NCBI GenBank assembly: GCA_051880395.1
Contig: JBJENW010000334.1
Location: 1-6,901 of the forward strand
DNA from: JBJENW01 sp051880395
Lineage (GTDB): Bacteria; Bacillota; Clostridia; Lachnospirales; Lachnospiraceae
Direction of reading: 5' to 3'
Length of the DNA: 6,901 nt
Below are positions 1 to 5,369 of the stretch, piece after piece. Numbering within the stretch: the first letter of the stretch is position 1; every line of letters starts with the position of its first letter. The notes beneath the pieces are model-generated. The model saw nothing but the letters and a program-made list of their open reading frames with translations. It did not search any database and was not told where the DNA came from. The translations under genes and the position numbers were made by a program.

Positions 1-172
1 AAGACATTGGGTCACAATGCAGTCCGTCCATATAGAATTCTTCTCTCAACAGTTTTCTGCCGGAATCATCCAGAACCGGTTTTCCTGTTTTTTCGTTGTG
101 TTGGAAAAGCAGATATTCCAGTGCATCGGAATAATTCGCATTTCTGCTTTTAATGTGTTTGATTATGGCCAT
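1..172 (-). CDS. Relaxase (MobA/VirD2-like mobilization nuclease), N-terminal 57 codons only
   Basis: This open frame starts at the ATG at 172 and continues without a stop off the left edge of the window. It begins MAIIKHIKSRNANYSDALEY and continues with LLFQHNEKTGKPVLDD and then REEFYMDGLHCDP. This resembles the N-terminus of Firmicute relaxases of the MOBP/MobA-VirD2 type, which nick oriT and stay covalently bound to the 5' end of the transferred strand. Tyr14 and Tyr20 are candidate catalytic tyrosines. The HUH metal-binding motif would lie beyond the window. A GGCAGGTG ribosome binding site lies 8 nt before the ATG. The start overlaps the end of mobC by 23 bp in another frame, which implies translational coupling. 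The family call rests on recognition of the N-terminus and on the adjacent mobC and oriT. Confidence 0.82.
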   Translation of the reverse strand, partial: MAIIKHIKSRNANYSDALEYLLFQHNEKTGKPVLDDSGRKLLREEFYMDGLHCDPMS

Positions 173-536
173 GCAATTCACCTGCCATTCGTAATACTTC
201 TTTTCTTAAAGAAAATAGATCAGAGATACACTGCCGGATCTCATCTTTCATTTCCGCAGAGCTTGCTCCGCCAGTGTTAAAATATCTGGCAATCTGATTA
301 AGGTTTGATCCAATTTTTCCATATTCATTGACAAGACGCCGGAGTTCTTCCATGTCAGCTACGATTTCATAATGAAATTGAATATCCTTTTCCAAGAATG
401 ATTTCCTTAAAAATTCTGAGCGCGATAAACCAACAATTTCTGCTGAATGATCTAATAGTTCCAATTCGGAATCTGTAAGTTTCAATGAAATAATATTCTT
501 GTGACGAAGATTTTCCGGTTTTTTCTTACGTGGCAT
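150..536 (-). CDS. mobC: MobC-like relaxosome accessory protein
   Basis: A 128-residue basic protein. Residues 14-50 (IISLKLTDSELELLDH, then GLSRSEFLRKSF) look like a ribbon-helix-helix DNA-binding domain. Residues 66-88 contain GSNLNQIARYFN, the signature of the MobC family (PF05713). MobC proteins bind oriT and help the relaxase melt and nick DNA. The frame is open 12 codons further upstream to an ATG at 572. The start at 536 is preferred because a strong AAAGGAGG lies just before it; in the longer version that site would fall inside the coding region. Its spacing to the ATG (about 4 nt) is short. The protein ends in HGHNQTH, overlapping the relaxase start. The likely oriT lies directly upstream, the usual order for these modules. 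Confidence 0.88.
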   Translation of the reverse strand: MPRKKKPENLRHKNIISLKLTDSELELLDHSAEIVGLSRSEFLRKSFLEKDIQFHYEIVADMEELRRLVNEYGKIGSNLNQIARYFNTGGASSAEMKDEIRQCISDLFSLRKEVLRMAGELHGHNQTH

Positions 537-566
537 GCTCCTCCTTTTCTGAAAAAATGAATTATT

Positions 567-662
567 CCACATTGTGGATTCACAGAATTAAATCAGCTGT
601 CCCTTCTGATATAATTCGTGCTGCGACCACTTTTGTGGAAGCCAATTGACATCAAAGATGTC
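567..662. repeat. Three short inverted repeats upstream of mobC
   Basis: CCACA-T-TGTGG lies at 567-577, beside the longer possible mobC start. CCAC-TTTT-GTGG lies at 627-638. GACATC-AAA-GATGTC, a perfect 6-bp stem with a 3-nt loop, lies at 648-662. TTGTGGA is shared by the first two. They could be operator sites for MobC autoregulation or part of the oriT architecture. A plus-strand TATAAT at 610-615 has no convincing -35 box, so no transcript is claimed. Confidence 0.45.
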
Positions 663-674
663 TAAATCGAGGGC

Positions 675-746
675 ATGGGGGCGCTGCAGGTCCAGTGGAC
701 CTGCGTTTAGCGCGGACCGTAGTGGAACGAAGACCGTAATCCCCAT
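675..746. other. Nested, multi-branched inverted-repeat structure (relaxosome region or structured RNA)
   Basis: The segment closes on itself. ATGGGG (675-680) pairs with CCCCAT (741-746), GCGCT (681-685) pairs with AGCGC (709-713), and GCAGGTCC (686-693) pairs with GGACCTGC (697-704). GGTCC at 689-693 could instead pair with GGACC at 714-718, giving two competing folds. GACCGTA is directly repeated at 715-721 and 732-738. The segment is GC-rich compared with its surroundings and lies between mobC and the oriT hairpin. It could be the accessory-protein-binding part of an extended oriT, or a non-coding RNA on either strand. The pairing is seen directly; the role is inferred. Confidence 0.5.
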
Positions 747-757
747 CAAGACTGCAT

Positions 758-816
758 CCCCGAAAGTAATAGAAAATCCAGTAAATGGATTTTGGTATTA
801 CCGGGGTGGATCTTGC
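758..816 (+). other. oriT: Probable origin of transfer (oriT) with nic-like site
   Basis: A long imperfect inverted repeat is visible. CCCCG (758-762) pairs with CGGGG (802-806), GTAATA (766-771) with TATTAC (796-801), and AAAATCCA (773-780) with TGGATTTT (786-793), around a GTAAA loop. Nine bases after the right arm the plus strand reads GGATCTTGC, close to the P-type nic core ATCCTG|C known from RP4-like oriTs. Cleavage would fall between 815 and 816. The order hairpin, short gap, nic matches MOBP oriTs. With plus-strand nicking, DNA to the right would enter the recipient first and mobC/relaxase last, which is the usual polarity. The exact nic position is inferred. Confidence 0.6.
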
Positions 817-1110
817 TCTTAGAAAAAGAACCTCTCACTTATATGGGAAAAGAGAGCCCCTTATACAACATGGAAATGAAAAAACCTCGCTATGAAAAGA
901 GATAATATGATTTGGAGGAATGATAGATGTTAAAACTAATAATGAAAATATGTGATTGATAAGAAAAAAGAAATGAAACATGCCCAATCAGTTCTCAATA
1001 CAATTTACAGAAATGGGCGTAGAGAATATTTATGCCCGCAATAATTTTATAAATGTAATAAAATGATTCAGATAATAAAAAAAACACACGTTTGTTTTTT
1101 ATGATGCGAT
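817..1110. other. AT-rich non-coding stretch, no supported gene
   Basis: No convincing gene is seen here. It contains the left copy of the 13-bp repeat (860-872) with an adjoining CTCTC/GAGAG hairpin (832-856), and short unsupported frames. One is 11 codons long behind GGAGGA near 918. Another is 28 codons long (980-1066) and has no ribosome binding site. A 7-bp A/T hairpin (1079-1100, AAAAAAC against GTTTTTT) lies near the terminator of the surface-protein gene. It may be decayed sequence where cargo joined the mobilization module. Confidence 0.4.
860..872 (-). repeat. Left copy of outward-facing 13-bp repeat CATGTTGTATAAG
   Basis: Reads CATGTTGTATAAG on the minus strand, pointing toward oriT and mobC. 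It is identical to the plus-strand sequence at 4039-4051. It is followed by CTCTC, a 15-nt loop containing CATATAA, and GAGAG (856 down to 832), and is preceded by a T-run. The copy on the other side of the cargo has the same layout. It may be a promoter-like or leader element, or the remnant of a duplicated junction. Confidence 0.55.
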
Positions 1111-1145
1111 AAAAAATCCCGCCTGTCAGATACCTAACAGGCGGG
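1111..1145 (-). terminator. Rho-independent terminator of the surface-protein operon
   Basis: On the minus strand CCCGCCTGT and ACAGGCGGG form a perfect 9-bp GC-rich stem (1145-1137 with 1126-1118) around a 10-nt loop. It is followed by ATTTTTT (1117-1111). It begins 35 nt after the TAA stop of the surface-protein gene and is oriented to end that transcript before it reaches the oriT region. Confidence 0.93.
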
Positions 1146-1180
1146 GGAAATGCGAATGTGATTATTCGCTTAATTTTATA

Positions 1181-3112
1181 TTACCTAGCAGAACGCTTTC
1201 TCTTTTTGCTTACGACCATCGTTACGATCAGTGCGCCGCCGCTGACAAGGAGAACTGCAATCCACAAAACCATATGGCTGTTATCTCCGGTCTGTGGAGA
1301 ATTCGAAGCTTTAGCTACTGCTGATTTTGCATTCACGGTAAATGTAGTTTCTGCAGTTCCGCTTTTTGATACAATACCGATTGTATGCTTTCCTGCAGAA
1401 AGTGTTGCTACATAGTCAGCCTTTAGGGTGACAATCGTACTGCCTTCCTTCACGGTATAATTCTTCGCATCAAGGGTTTTTCCGTCAAGCTCAACCCGGA
1501 TAAAATCGCTGTACGCCGCATTGGATGTGAAAGACAATGCCTTCTTTTCTCCTTCTGCTACGCTCTGTCCTTTACCCTTAATGATTTCAGGTGGGAGCTT
1601 CTGGATTACTGTATCTTCAAGACTGATTTCATTTGTGCCTTTTTCGTCAGCAAAGAGCCTGCCACAGTCCAGGCACTTCCAGTACTCAATATTTCCTTCT
1701 TCGGTTACAGTTGCGTCCTTGGCAGGAATGTTTTCAAGATCATGGTCTAATAAATCGCCATATTCGTTTTTGCAATACTCGCAGATAGCTTTTCTTGTGC
1801 AGGTAGCCTCGCCACCTGTATGCGTGGAAAGCGTTTCACGACATATATCACAAATATGGTCTTTTGGGTTTTCATCAATACCTATATGATCGGAAAGCAT
1901 TTCACCACATATATCGCAAATATGGTCTTTCGGGTTTTTATCAGTATGATCGTCAATACTATCAAACTGATAGGTCAGTAACGGTGAAGCATCCTTACCT
2001 ATTCTCTGACAAAAACGGACATCCGAACTTGCATTTTGCAAAGCGGTGTCGAGCAGTTTGCATACAGTACTGTCTGCAAATTCTTCGTCTGACATTACAT
2101 TGCAATCTGTTACAGTGGCTCTATCTAATCCACATACCACGTCTTTGTTCGTAAAGCAGCCGGTTATTGAGCCAGCGTGGTCATTGATTCCGCACACACC
2201 ACCTGAATATTCACCACTGACTGTTCCGGTGTTGTAGCAGCCGGTTGTTGTACTACCCCAGTTATTTGTTCCGCACACGCCGCCGATAAGCCTATTGCCG
2301 CTGACTGTTCCGGTGTTGTAGCAGCCGGTTATTGTCGCTATGCCGCCAAAACCATTATATCCGCACACGCCGCCTATTCCATAATCACCGCTGACTGTTC
2401 CGGTGTTGTAACAGCCGGTTATTGTATCGCCGCCATGAGTTGATCCGCACACGCCGCCGACAGAGTCATCATTGCTGCTGACTGTTCCGGCATTGTAGCA
2501 GCCTGATATTGTACCGCCGTTACTTTTTCCACACACGCCGCCGACATTTTCACCATTACCGCTGACTGTTCCGGCATTGTAGCAGCCTGATATTGTACCG
2601 TTACTATATCCGCACACGCCGCCGACATACCAAGAGCCGTTGAAATATGAATCAATTACACCTACATTTTTGATTTCGCCGTTTTCTCCGAGCCAGCCAA
2701 ATAAGCCTACCCTTCTTGTACTAACATTATTGAAATACAAGCCGCTGATTGTGTGACCCTGACCGTCAAATTTGCCGACATATTGTATGGAATCGTTTCC
2801 AATAGACGTCCAGCTTGTAAAGCTGCTTACGTCATCAGCAAGAGTACCGTCAGCTTTCAGCACACCTGTGTTGACAACAATATCCGCTGTCAGCACTGCG
2901 CTTGCGCTTGTGTTCTGTTCGGTACCGTCTGTCAGCGTCCCATTTACAAGTCCTGCAAACCAGTAAAGCTCTGCCGCTTTGCTGATCTGGTATACACCGT
3001 CTGTATCTGTTTGCGGTATTGTCGGAGTTATCTCATCCGCAAATACCGTTGCCGGTACGAGCATAAGTACCATACAAAGGGTAAGCACAATGCTCAAAAT
3101 TCTTTTTTTCAT
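1181..3112 (-). CDS. Secreted, sortase-anchored GLUG-repeat surface protein (adhesin-like)
   Basis: A 643-residue cell-surface protein. Residues 1-25 are a signal peptide (MKKR, a hydrophobic core, then VFADE). Residues 113-162 hold a degenerate lead-in repeat. Residues 163-326 hold six GLUG-type repeats (GGVCG then GCYN.GTVSG), each with two cysteines. Residues 391-433 are a duplicated 21-residue unit with NPKDHICDIC. More CxxC pairs follow at 444-447 and 480-483, in a YWKCLDCGRLF stretch common in clostridial surface proteins. Residues 508-595 resemble a CBM_X2/Ig-like domain (NYTVKEGSTIVTLK). SPQTG at 605-609, a membrane span (614-634) and a KKRKR tail form a cell-wall sorting signal of the (S/N)PxTG kind used by clostridial sortases. 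No sortase gene is in the window. GGGAGGAAG precedes the ATG by a good distance. The gene lies 27 nt behind the TetR gene and is probably co-transcribed with it. The ligand is unknown; adhesion is inferred from architecture. Confidence 0.9.
   Translation of the reverse strand: MKKRILSIVLTLCMVLMLVPATVFADEITPTIPQTDTDGVYQISKAAELYWFAGLVNGTLTDGTEQNTSASAVLTADIVVNTGVLKADGTLADDVSSFTSWTSIGNDSIQYVGKFDGQGHTISGLYFNNVSTRRVGLFGWLGENGEIKNVGVIDSYFNGSWYVGGVCGYSNGTISGCYNAGTVSGNGENVGGVCGKSNGGTISGCYNAGTVSSNDDSVGGVCGSTHGGDTITGCYNTGTVSGDYGIGGVCGYNGFGGIATITGCYNTGTVSGNRLIGGVCGTNNWGSTTTGCYNTGTVSGEYSGGVCGINDHAGSITGCFTNKDVVCGLDRATVTDCNVMSDEEFADSTVCKLLDTALQNASSDVRFCQRIGKDASPLLTYQFDSIDDHTDKNPKDHICDICGEMLSDHIGIDENPKDHICDICRETLSTHTGGEATCTRKAICEYCKNEYGDLLDHDLENIPAKDATVTEEGNIEYWKCLDCGRLFADEKGTNEISLEDTVIQKLPPEIIKGKGQSVAEGEKKALSFTSNAAYSDFIRVELDGKTLDAKNYTVKEGSTIVTLKADYVATLSAGKHTIGIVSKSGTAETTFTVNAKSAVAKASNSPQTGDNSHMVLWIAVLLVSGGALIVTMVVSKKRKRSAR
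1814..1942 (-). repeat. Tandem duplicated 21-residue CxxC unit in the surface protein
   Basis: Residues 391-411 and 413-433 of the surface protein are near-identical copies: D-K/E-NPKDHICDIC, then a variable stretch ending in H-I/T-G. The DNA copies are also very similar, indicating recent duplication. Each carries a CxxC and conserved histidines, so metal binding or a disulfide is possible but unproven. Confidence 0.8.
2135..2626 (-). repeat. Six tandem GLUG-type coding repeats of about 81-90 bp
   Basis: The repeats encode residues 163-326 of the surface protein. A 40-bp segment is identical at 2477-2516 and 2561-2600, a period of 84 bp. Close variants begin near 2390, 2300 and 2215. Protein units follow V/I-GGVCG, 5-9 variable residues, T-I-S/T-GCYN-A/T-GTVSG. 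The high DNA identity suggests expansion or contraction by recombination or slippage. These are coding repeats, not a CRISPR array. Confidence 0.9.
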
Positions 3113-3139
3113 TGAATCTTCCTCCCTAAGAGAATTTTT

Positions 3140-3754
3140 TTAATTAACTTTTTCTATAACAGTACCCTGTTTTGCTTTCGGGTTATATTTCATTATAAAG
3201 AGTTCAAGAGTTTCTTTGATTGTTTCTATCTGAGATTTCATATAGAACTCATCTTCAAACAGTGCGTAATGCACACAGGCTCTTATCAGAATGAAAATCA
3301 GCGGTGTCAGCTTTTCGTGGGGAATCCCCAGCTTTGGCTCTAAACTCTTTGCATATTCGGTATATCGTTCATCTACACCCTTAAAGAACTTCTGACCGTA
3401 TTCTCTGTATTTCGGGTGAGTATAGACCTGATACATAAGTCTGTATTTCTTGCCGTGGTTTTTTGCCGTCCAATAGGGTATCTCGTCAATAAACCGCCAT
3501 AAGTCCTTCACATCGGTGGGAGCTTTCGCCATAAACTCATCTTCCACCTTGCTCATACAGTATTCAGTTGATTTAACGATAAGGTCATCGAGATTGTCAA
3601 AATACTGATACAGGCTTCCACTACTGCAGCCGCAGGCTTTTGCAATCGCTTTTACTCCGACAGAGGTAAATCCATTCTCTGCATAGCAGTCAAAGCATGT
3701 TTTCATAATCTCGATTTCCTTATGCCTGCGGGCTTTTTCATTCACAGTACGCAA
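3140..3754 (-). CDS. TetR-family transcriptional regulator
   Basis: A 204-residue protein from the preferred TTG start. The N-terminal helix-turn-helix spans about residues 32-52 (VGVKAIAKACGCSSGSLYQYF), the classic TetR recognition pattern ending in LYQYF. It is followed by a helical ligand-binding and dimerization region of about 150 residues. The frame extends 8 codons further to a TTG at 3778, but a very strong GGGGGAGGAAGG lies inside that extension, 7 nt before the TTG at 3754, so the shorter form is preferred. It ends 27 nt before the surface-protein gene, with only that gene's ribosome binding site between them, so the two form an operon. A palindrome overlapping the -35 box upstream suggests autorepression and co-control of the surface protein. 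The inducer cannot be deduced. Confidence 0.9.
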   Translation of the reverse strand: MRTVNEKARRHKEIEIMKTCFDCYAENGFTSVGVKAIAKACGCSSGSLYQYFDNLDDLIVKSTEYCMSKVEDEFMAKAPTDVKDLWRFIDEIPYWTAKNHGKKYRLMYQVYTHPKYREYGQKFFKGVDERYTEYAKSLEPKLGIPHEKLTPLIFILIRACVHYALFEDEFYMKSQIETIKETLELFIMKYNPKAKQGTVIEKVN

Positions 3755-3798
3755 TATCCTTCCTCCCCCTATCCCCAAATAGTTGGATGCCCGTTCAT

Positions 3799-3827
3799 AT
3801 TATACTGCTTTTGCTTTGCTATATCAA
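3799..3827 (-). promoter_or_regulatory. Sigma-A promoter of the TetR/surface-protein operon
   Basis: On the minus strand TTGATA (3827-3822) and TATAAT (3804-3799) are separated by exactly 17 bp, an almost perfect vegetative promoter. Transcription would start near 3792 and leave a leader of about 40 nt before the TTG start of the regulator. The -35 box lies inside an inverted repeat. Confidence 0.82.
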
Positions 3828-3842
3828 GTGGGAGTTGATATA
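3820..3842. promoter_or_regulatory. TetR-style palindromic operator
   Basis: TATATCAA (3820-3827) and TTGATATA (3835-3842) are perfect inverted arms separated by 7 bp. The element covers the -35 box of the operon promoter. Its size, symmetry and place fit an operator for the adjacent TetR protein, which would block RNA polymerase when bound. The assignment is by position; no homologous operator is known to me. Confidence 0.68.
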
Positions 3843-3855
3843 ATCATAGTTTTTC

Positions 3856-4050
3856 ATGCGTAGGAATCTGCAAGGAGTTAAGGTTGTGCGTCCTTTATCT
3901 ACTCTACTATCTATTTTTAACCATGATACTATCATGGAATAAGACAAGAAAATGAGAACATCACCCCTTCGTATAATTAAATTCATACGGAAGTTTCTTT
4001 TCGCCCGTTTTTCTCTTTTTTACATTTTTTTACCGAAACATGTTGTATAA
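3856..4050 (+). pseudogene. Small interrupted reading frame (possible remnant or leader), doubtful
   Basis: From an ATG at 3856 one frame runs 65 codons to a TAA at 4048-4050, broken by a single TAA at 3940-3942. The first half reads MRRNLQGVKVVRPLS and ends NHDTIME. The second restarts at an ATG at 3952 (MRTSPLRIIKFIRKF) and is basic and hydrophobic, ending in HVV. Neither ATG has a good ribosome binding site. The last codons coincide with the 13-bp repeat. It may be a decayed gene, a leader peptide or chance. The rest of 3755-4127 holds regulatory sites only. Confidence 0.22.
3921..3937. repeat. Perfect 17-bp palindrome
   Basis: CCATGATA-C-TATCATGG has 8-bp arms around a single central base. 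It lies between the TetR promoter and the excisionase-like gene, so it could be an operator for a dimeric regulator of either. Its arms differ from those of the palindrome at 3820-3842, so a different protein is likely. No T-tract follows, so it is not a terminator. Confidence 0.5.
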
Positions 4051-4051
4051 G
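4039..4051 (+). repeat. Right copy of outward-facing 13-bp repeat CATGTTGTATAAG
   Basis: Identical to the minus-strand sequence at 872-860 and pointing the other way, toward the excisionase/integrase genes. It is preceded by T-rich DNA and followed by CCCTCT (4053-4058), a 16-nt spacer containing GATATAT, and AGAGGG (4075-4080). This mirrors the hairpin beside the left copy. It starts about 90 bp before the excisionase-like gene, a position suited to its promoter or leader, although no clear -35 box was found. Confidence 0.55.
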
Positions 4052-4127
4052 ACCCTCTGAAACTTTGGATATATAGAGGGACATTTATTTGCCACCTCCA
4101 AAATAATGAAATGAGAGGTAATGACAT

Positions 4128-4313
4128 ATGGCAGAGAAAAGATGTTATACAGTAAAAGAGTTACAGGAGATCCTTGGAGTCAGCAGACCGACGGTCTATA
4201 ACCTTCTGAAGAAAAATGAATTCCGGTGGATCCAGTTGGATGGCGGGAAGTACCGCATTTCCAAAAAGAGTTTTGATGACTGGCTGGATAAACTGCCGGA
4301 AGATTTTAAATGA
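4128..4313 (+). CDS. Excisionase-like small winged-helix protein
   Basis: A 61-residue protein that is one compact DNA-binding unit of the HTH_17/excisionase type. The helix-turn-helix is at residues 8-29 (TVKELQEILGVSRPTVYNLL), the wing at 33-45 (GGKYRIS) and a closing helix at 46-56 (KKSFDDWLDK). Proteins of this kind bend attachment-site DNA and steer a tyrosine integrase toward excision; some act as regulators. GAGAGGT precedes the ATG by 8 nt. It is first in a same-strand series with the four-unit protein and the integrase, which supports the excisionase role. An 81-nt gap separates it from the next gene. A purely regulatory role cannot be excluded. Confidence 0.8.
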   Translation: MAEKRCYTVKELQEILGVSRPTVYNLLKKNEFRWIQLDGGKYRISKKSFDDWLDKLPEDFK

Positions 4314-4333
4314 TTTCATGTTAAATTACAAAT

Positions 4334-4361
4334 TTGACATCCTAAATATTTTTGAAAAAAT
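4334..4361 (+). promoter_or_regulatory. Possible internal promoter before the four-unit HTH gene
   Basis: A consensus TTGACA lies at 4334-4339 in the gap after the excisionase-like gene. The best -10 at a proper distance is AAAAAT (4356-4361, 16-bp spacer), which is weak. If real, it would let the downstream HTH gene and the integrase be expressed without the excisionase-like gene. Confidence 0.33.
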
Positions 4362-4394
4362 GCGGTATGGTATGGGCAGAAGGAGGGAGACTTC

Positions 4395-5366
4395 ATGAAT
4401 CGGGAAGAAATGATAAATAAGGAAGACTATGACAGTCTGTTGAAAGAATTGGAAACAAACAGCCCATACAAAAGGCTGCCCTCTCCGGCAAAAAAGTGGA
4501 TGAGTGTTTCGGAGATGGGAGAGCTTCTGGGACTTAAGAAAACGGACCGGTATTGGCTGGTACATAAGAATTATTTTGAGACAAAAGAGTTTGCCGGGAA
4601 AATGCGGATCAATATCGAGAGCTTTGAAAAATGGTACGCAAATCAGATCAAATACCACAAAGTCAATGGGGAAGAGCCGGGAAAGGAATTAAAAGAATGG
4701 TCCTATTCGATTCCGGAGCTGGCTGAGATGCTGGAGCTTACAGATGGTGTTGTTTATGACCTGATCAAGCGAAACAATATTGAGGTAGTGATTGTAGATT
4801 ACTGGAAACGTGTGCCGAAAGAGGCATTCCGGAAATGGTATGATGGTCAATCTAGATACCGGACAAAGGAAGATAAAAAGAAGGATGCGGAAATGGAAGC
4901 TGCTACTCTCACTATGCCGGAGATGGCCAGACAGCTGGGAATTTCCAGAAAGCAGGTATATAGCATCCTGAATAAAAAGGAGTATAAGCACTTTTTTGAA
5001 TATGTAGTGATTGCTGATCGAAAACGGATCACAAAGGAAAGTTTTCAAAAGTTTCTGGATGGACAGGATGAGTATCATCTGGATCCGGCAAATGACTATG
5101 AAGAACTTGCCTTAGAGGAAAATGTAGCACTTGCTGATTTCCGAAGAAAGAAACTGTCGCAGACCGGGCAGCGAGGCAGAAATGGGAATTTGAAATATCT
5201 TACACCGGATGAAGCAGCATTTATGGCAAAAGTGAGCCGGTCCATGATTACTGTCTGGTACAAAAGAGGATATTTTCCGGCTGTTAAGGTGGGCGCCAAT
5301 GTTCGTATCAAACGCAAAGAGTTTGAAGAGTGGCTGAAAAAAAGAAATACAGGAAGGAGCTGTTAG
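4395..5366 (+). CDS. Protein with four tandem excisionase-type winged-helix units
   Basis: A 323-residue protein that can be parsed into four copies of the fold seen in the preceding small gene. Unit 1 (about 35-88) starts WMSVSEMGELLGL and ends SFEKWYANQIKYH. Unit 2 (102-156) starts WSYSIPELAEML and ends AFRKWYDGQSRYR. Unit 3 (170-228) starts LTMPEMARQLGISRKQVYSIL and ends SFQKFLDGQDEYH. Unit 4 (267-317) starts YLTPDEAAFMAKVSRSMI and ends EFEEWLKK. Units 1-3 share an F.KW/F...Q..Y tail missing from unit 4, which is closest to ordinary excisionase domains. Charged linkers (for example 157-169) join them. No catalytic domain is visible. AAGGAGG lies 8 nt before the ATG. The stop is 3 nt before the integrase ATG, implying coupled translation. 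It may act as an architectural or directionality factor binding several att sites, or as a regulator; which one is unknown. Confidence 0.82.
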   Translation: MNREEMINKEDYDSLLKELETNSPYKRLPSPAKKWMSVSEMGELLGLKKTDRYWLVHKNYFETKEFAGKMRINIESFEKWYANQIKYHKVNGEEPGKELKEWSYSIPELAEMLELTDGVVYDLIKRNNIEVVIVDYWKRVPKEAFRKWYDGQSRYRTKEDKKKDAEMEAATLTMPEMARQLGISRKQVYSILNKKEYKHFFEYVVIADRKRITKESFQKFLDGQDEYHLDPANDYEELALEENVALADFRRKKLSQTGQRGRNGNLKYLTPDEAAFMAKVSRSMITVWYKRGYFPAVKVGANVRIKRKEFEEWLKKRNTGRSC

Positions 5367-5369
5367 ATT

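Noticed and set aside
17..280. Plus-strand 87-codon frame at the left edge
   Set aside because: It is antisense to the relaxase start and mobC end, both of which have family signatures and ribosome binding sites.
610..615. Plus-strand TATAAT as a promoter for a structured RNA
   Set aside because: No acceptable -35 box lies 16-18 bp upstream, so it is not listed as a promoter.
980..1066. 28-codon frame starting MPNQFSIQF
   Set aside because: It has no ribosome binding site, no recognisable similarity, and lies in AT-rich intergenic DNA where such frames arise by chance.
1079..1100. A/T hairpin (AAAAAAC with GTTTTTT) as a separate terminator
   Set aside because: The stem has one GC pair and the strong GC-rich terminator at 1111-1145 already precedes it on the relevant strand.
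2135..2626. Evenly spaced direct repeats resembling a CRISPR array
   Set aside because: The repeats are in frame, encode GLUG units and have related, not unique, spacers. No cas gene is present.
2419..2655. Minus-strand 78-codon frame with internal repetition
   Set aside because: It is a frame-shifted shadow of the GLUG coding repeats in the surface-protein gene.
3140..3754. TetR repressor of a tetracycline efflux gene
   Set aside because: No efflux or ribosomal-protection gene is nearby. The co-transcribed partner is a surface protein, so only the TetR family name is justified.
4326..4658. Minus-strand 110-codon frame opposite the four-unit HTH gene
   Set aside because: It is antisense to a well-supported gene, lacks domain signals, and its codon pattern is explained by the sense gene.
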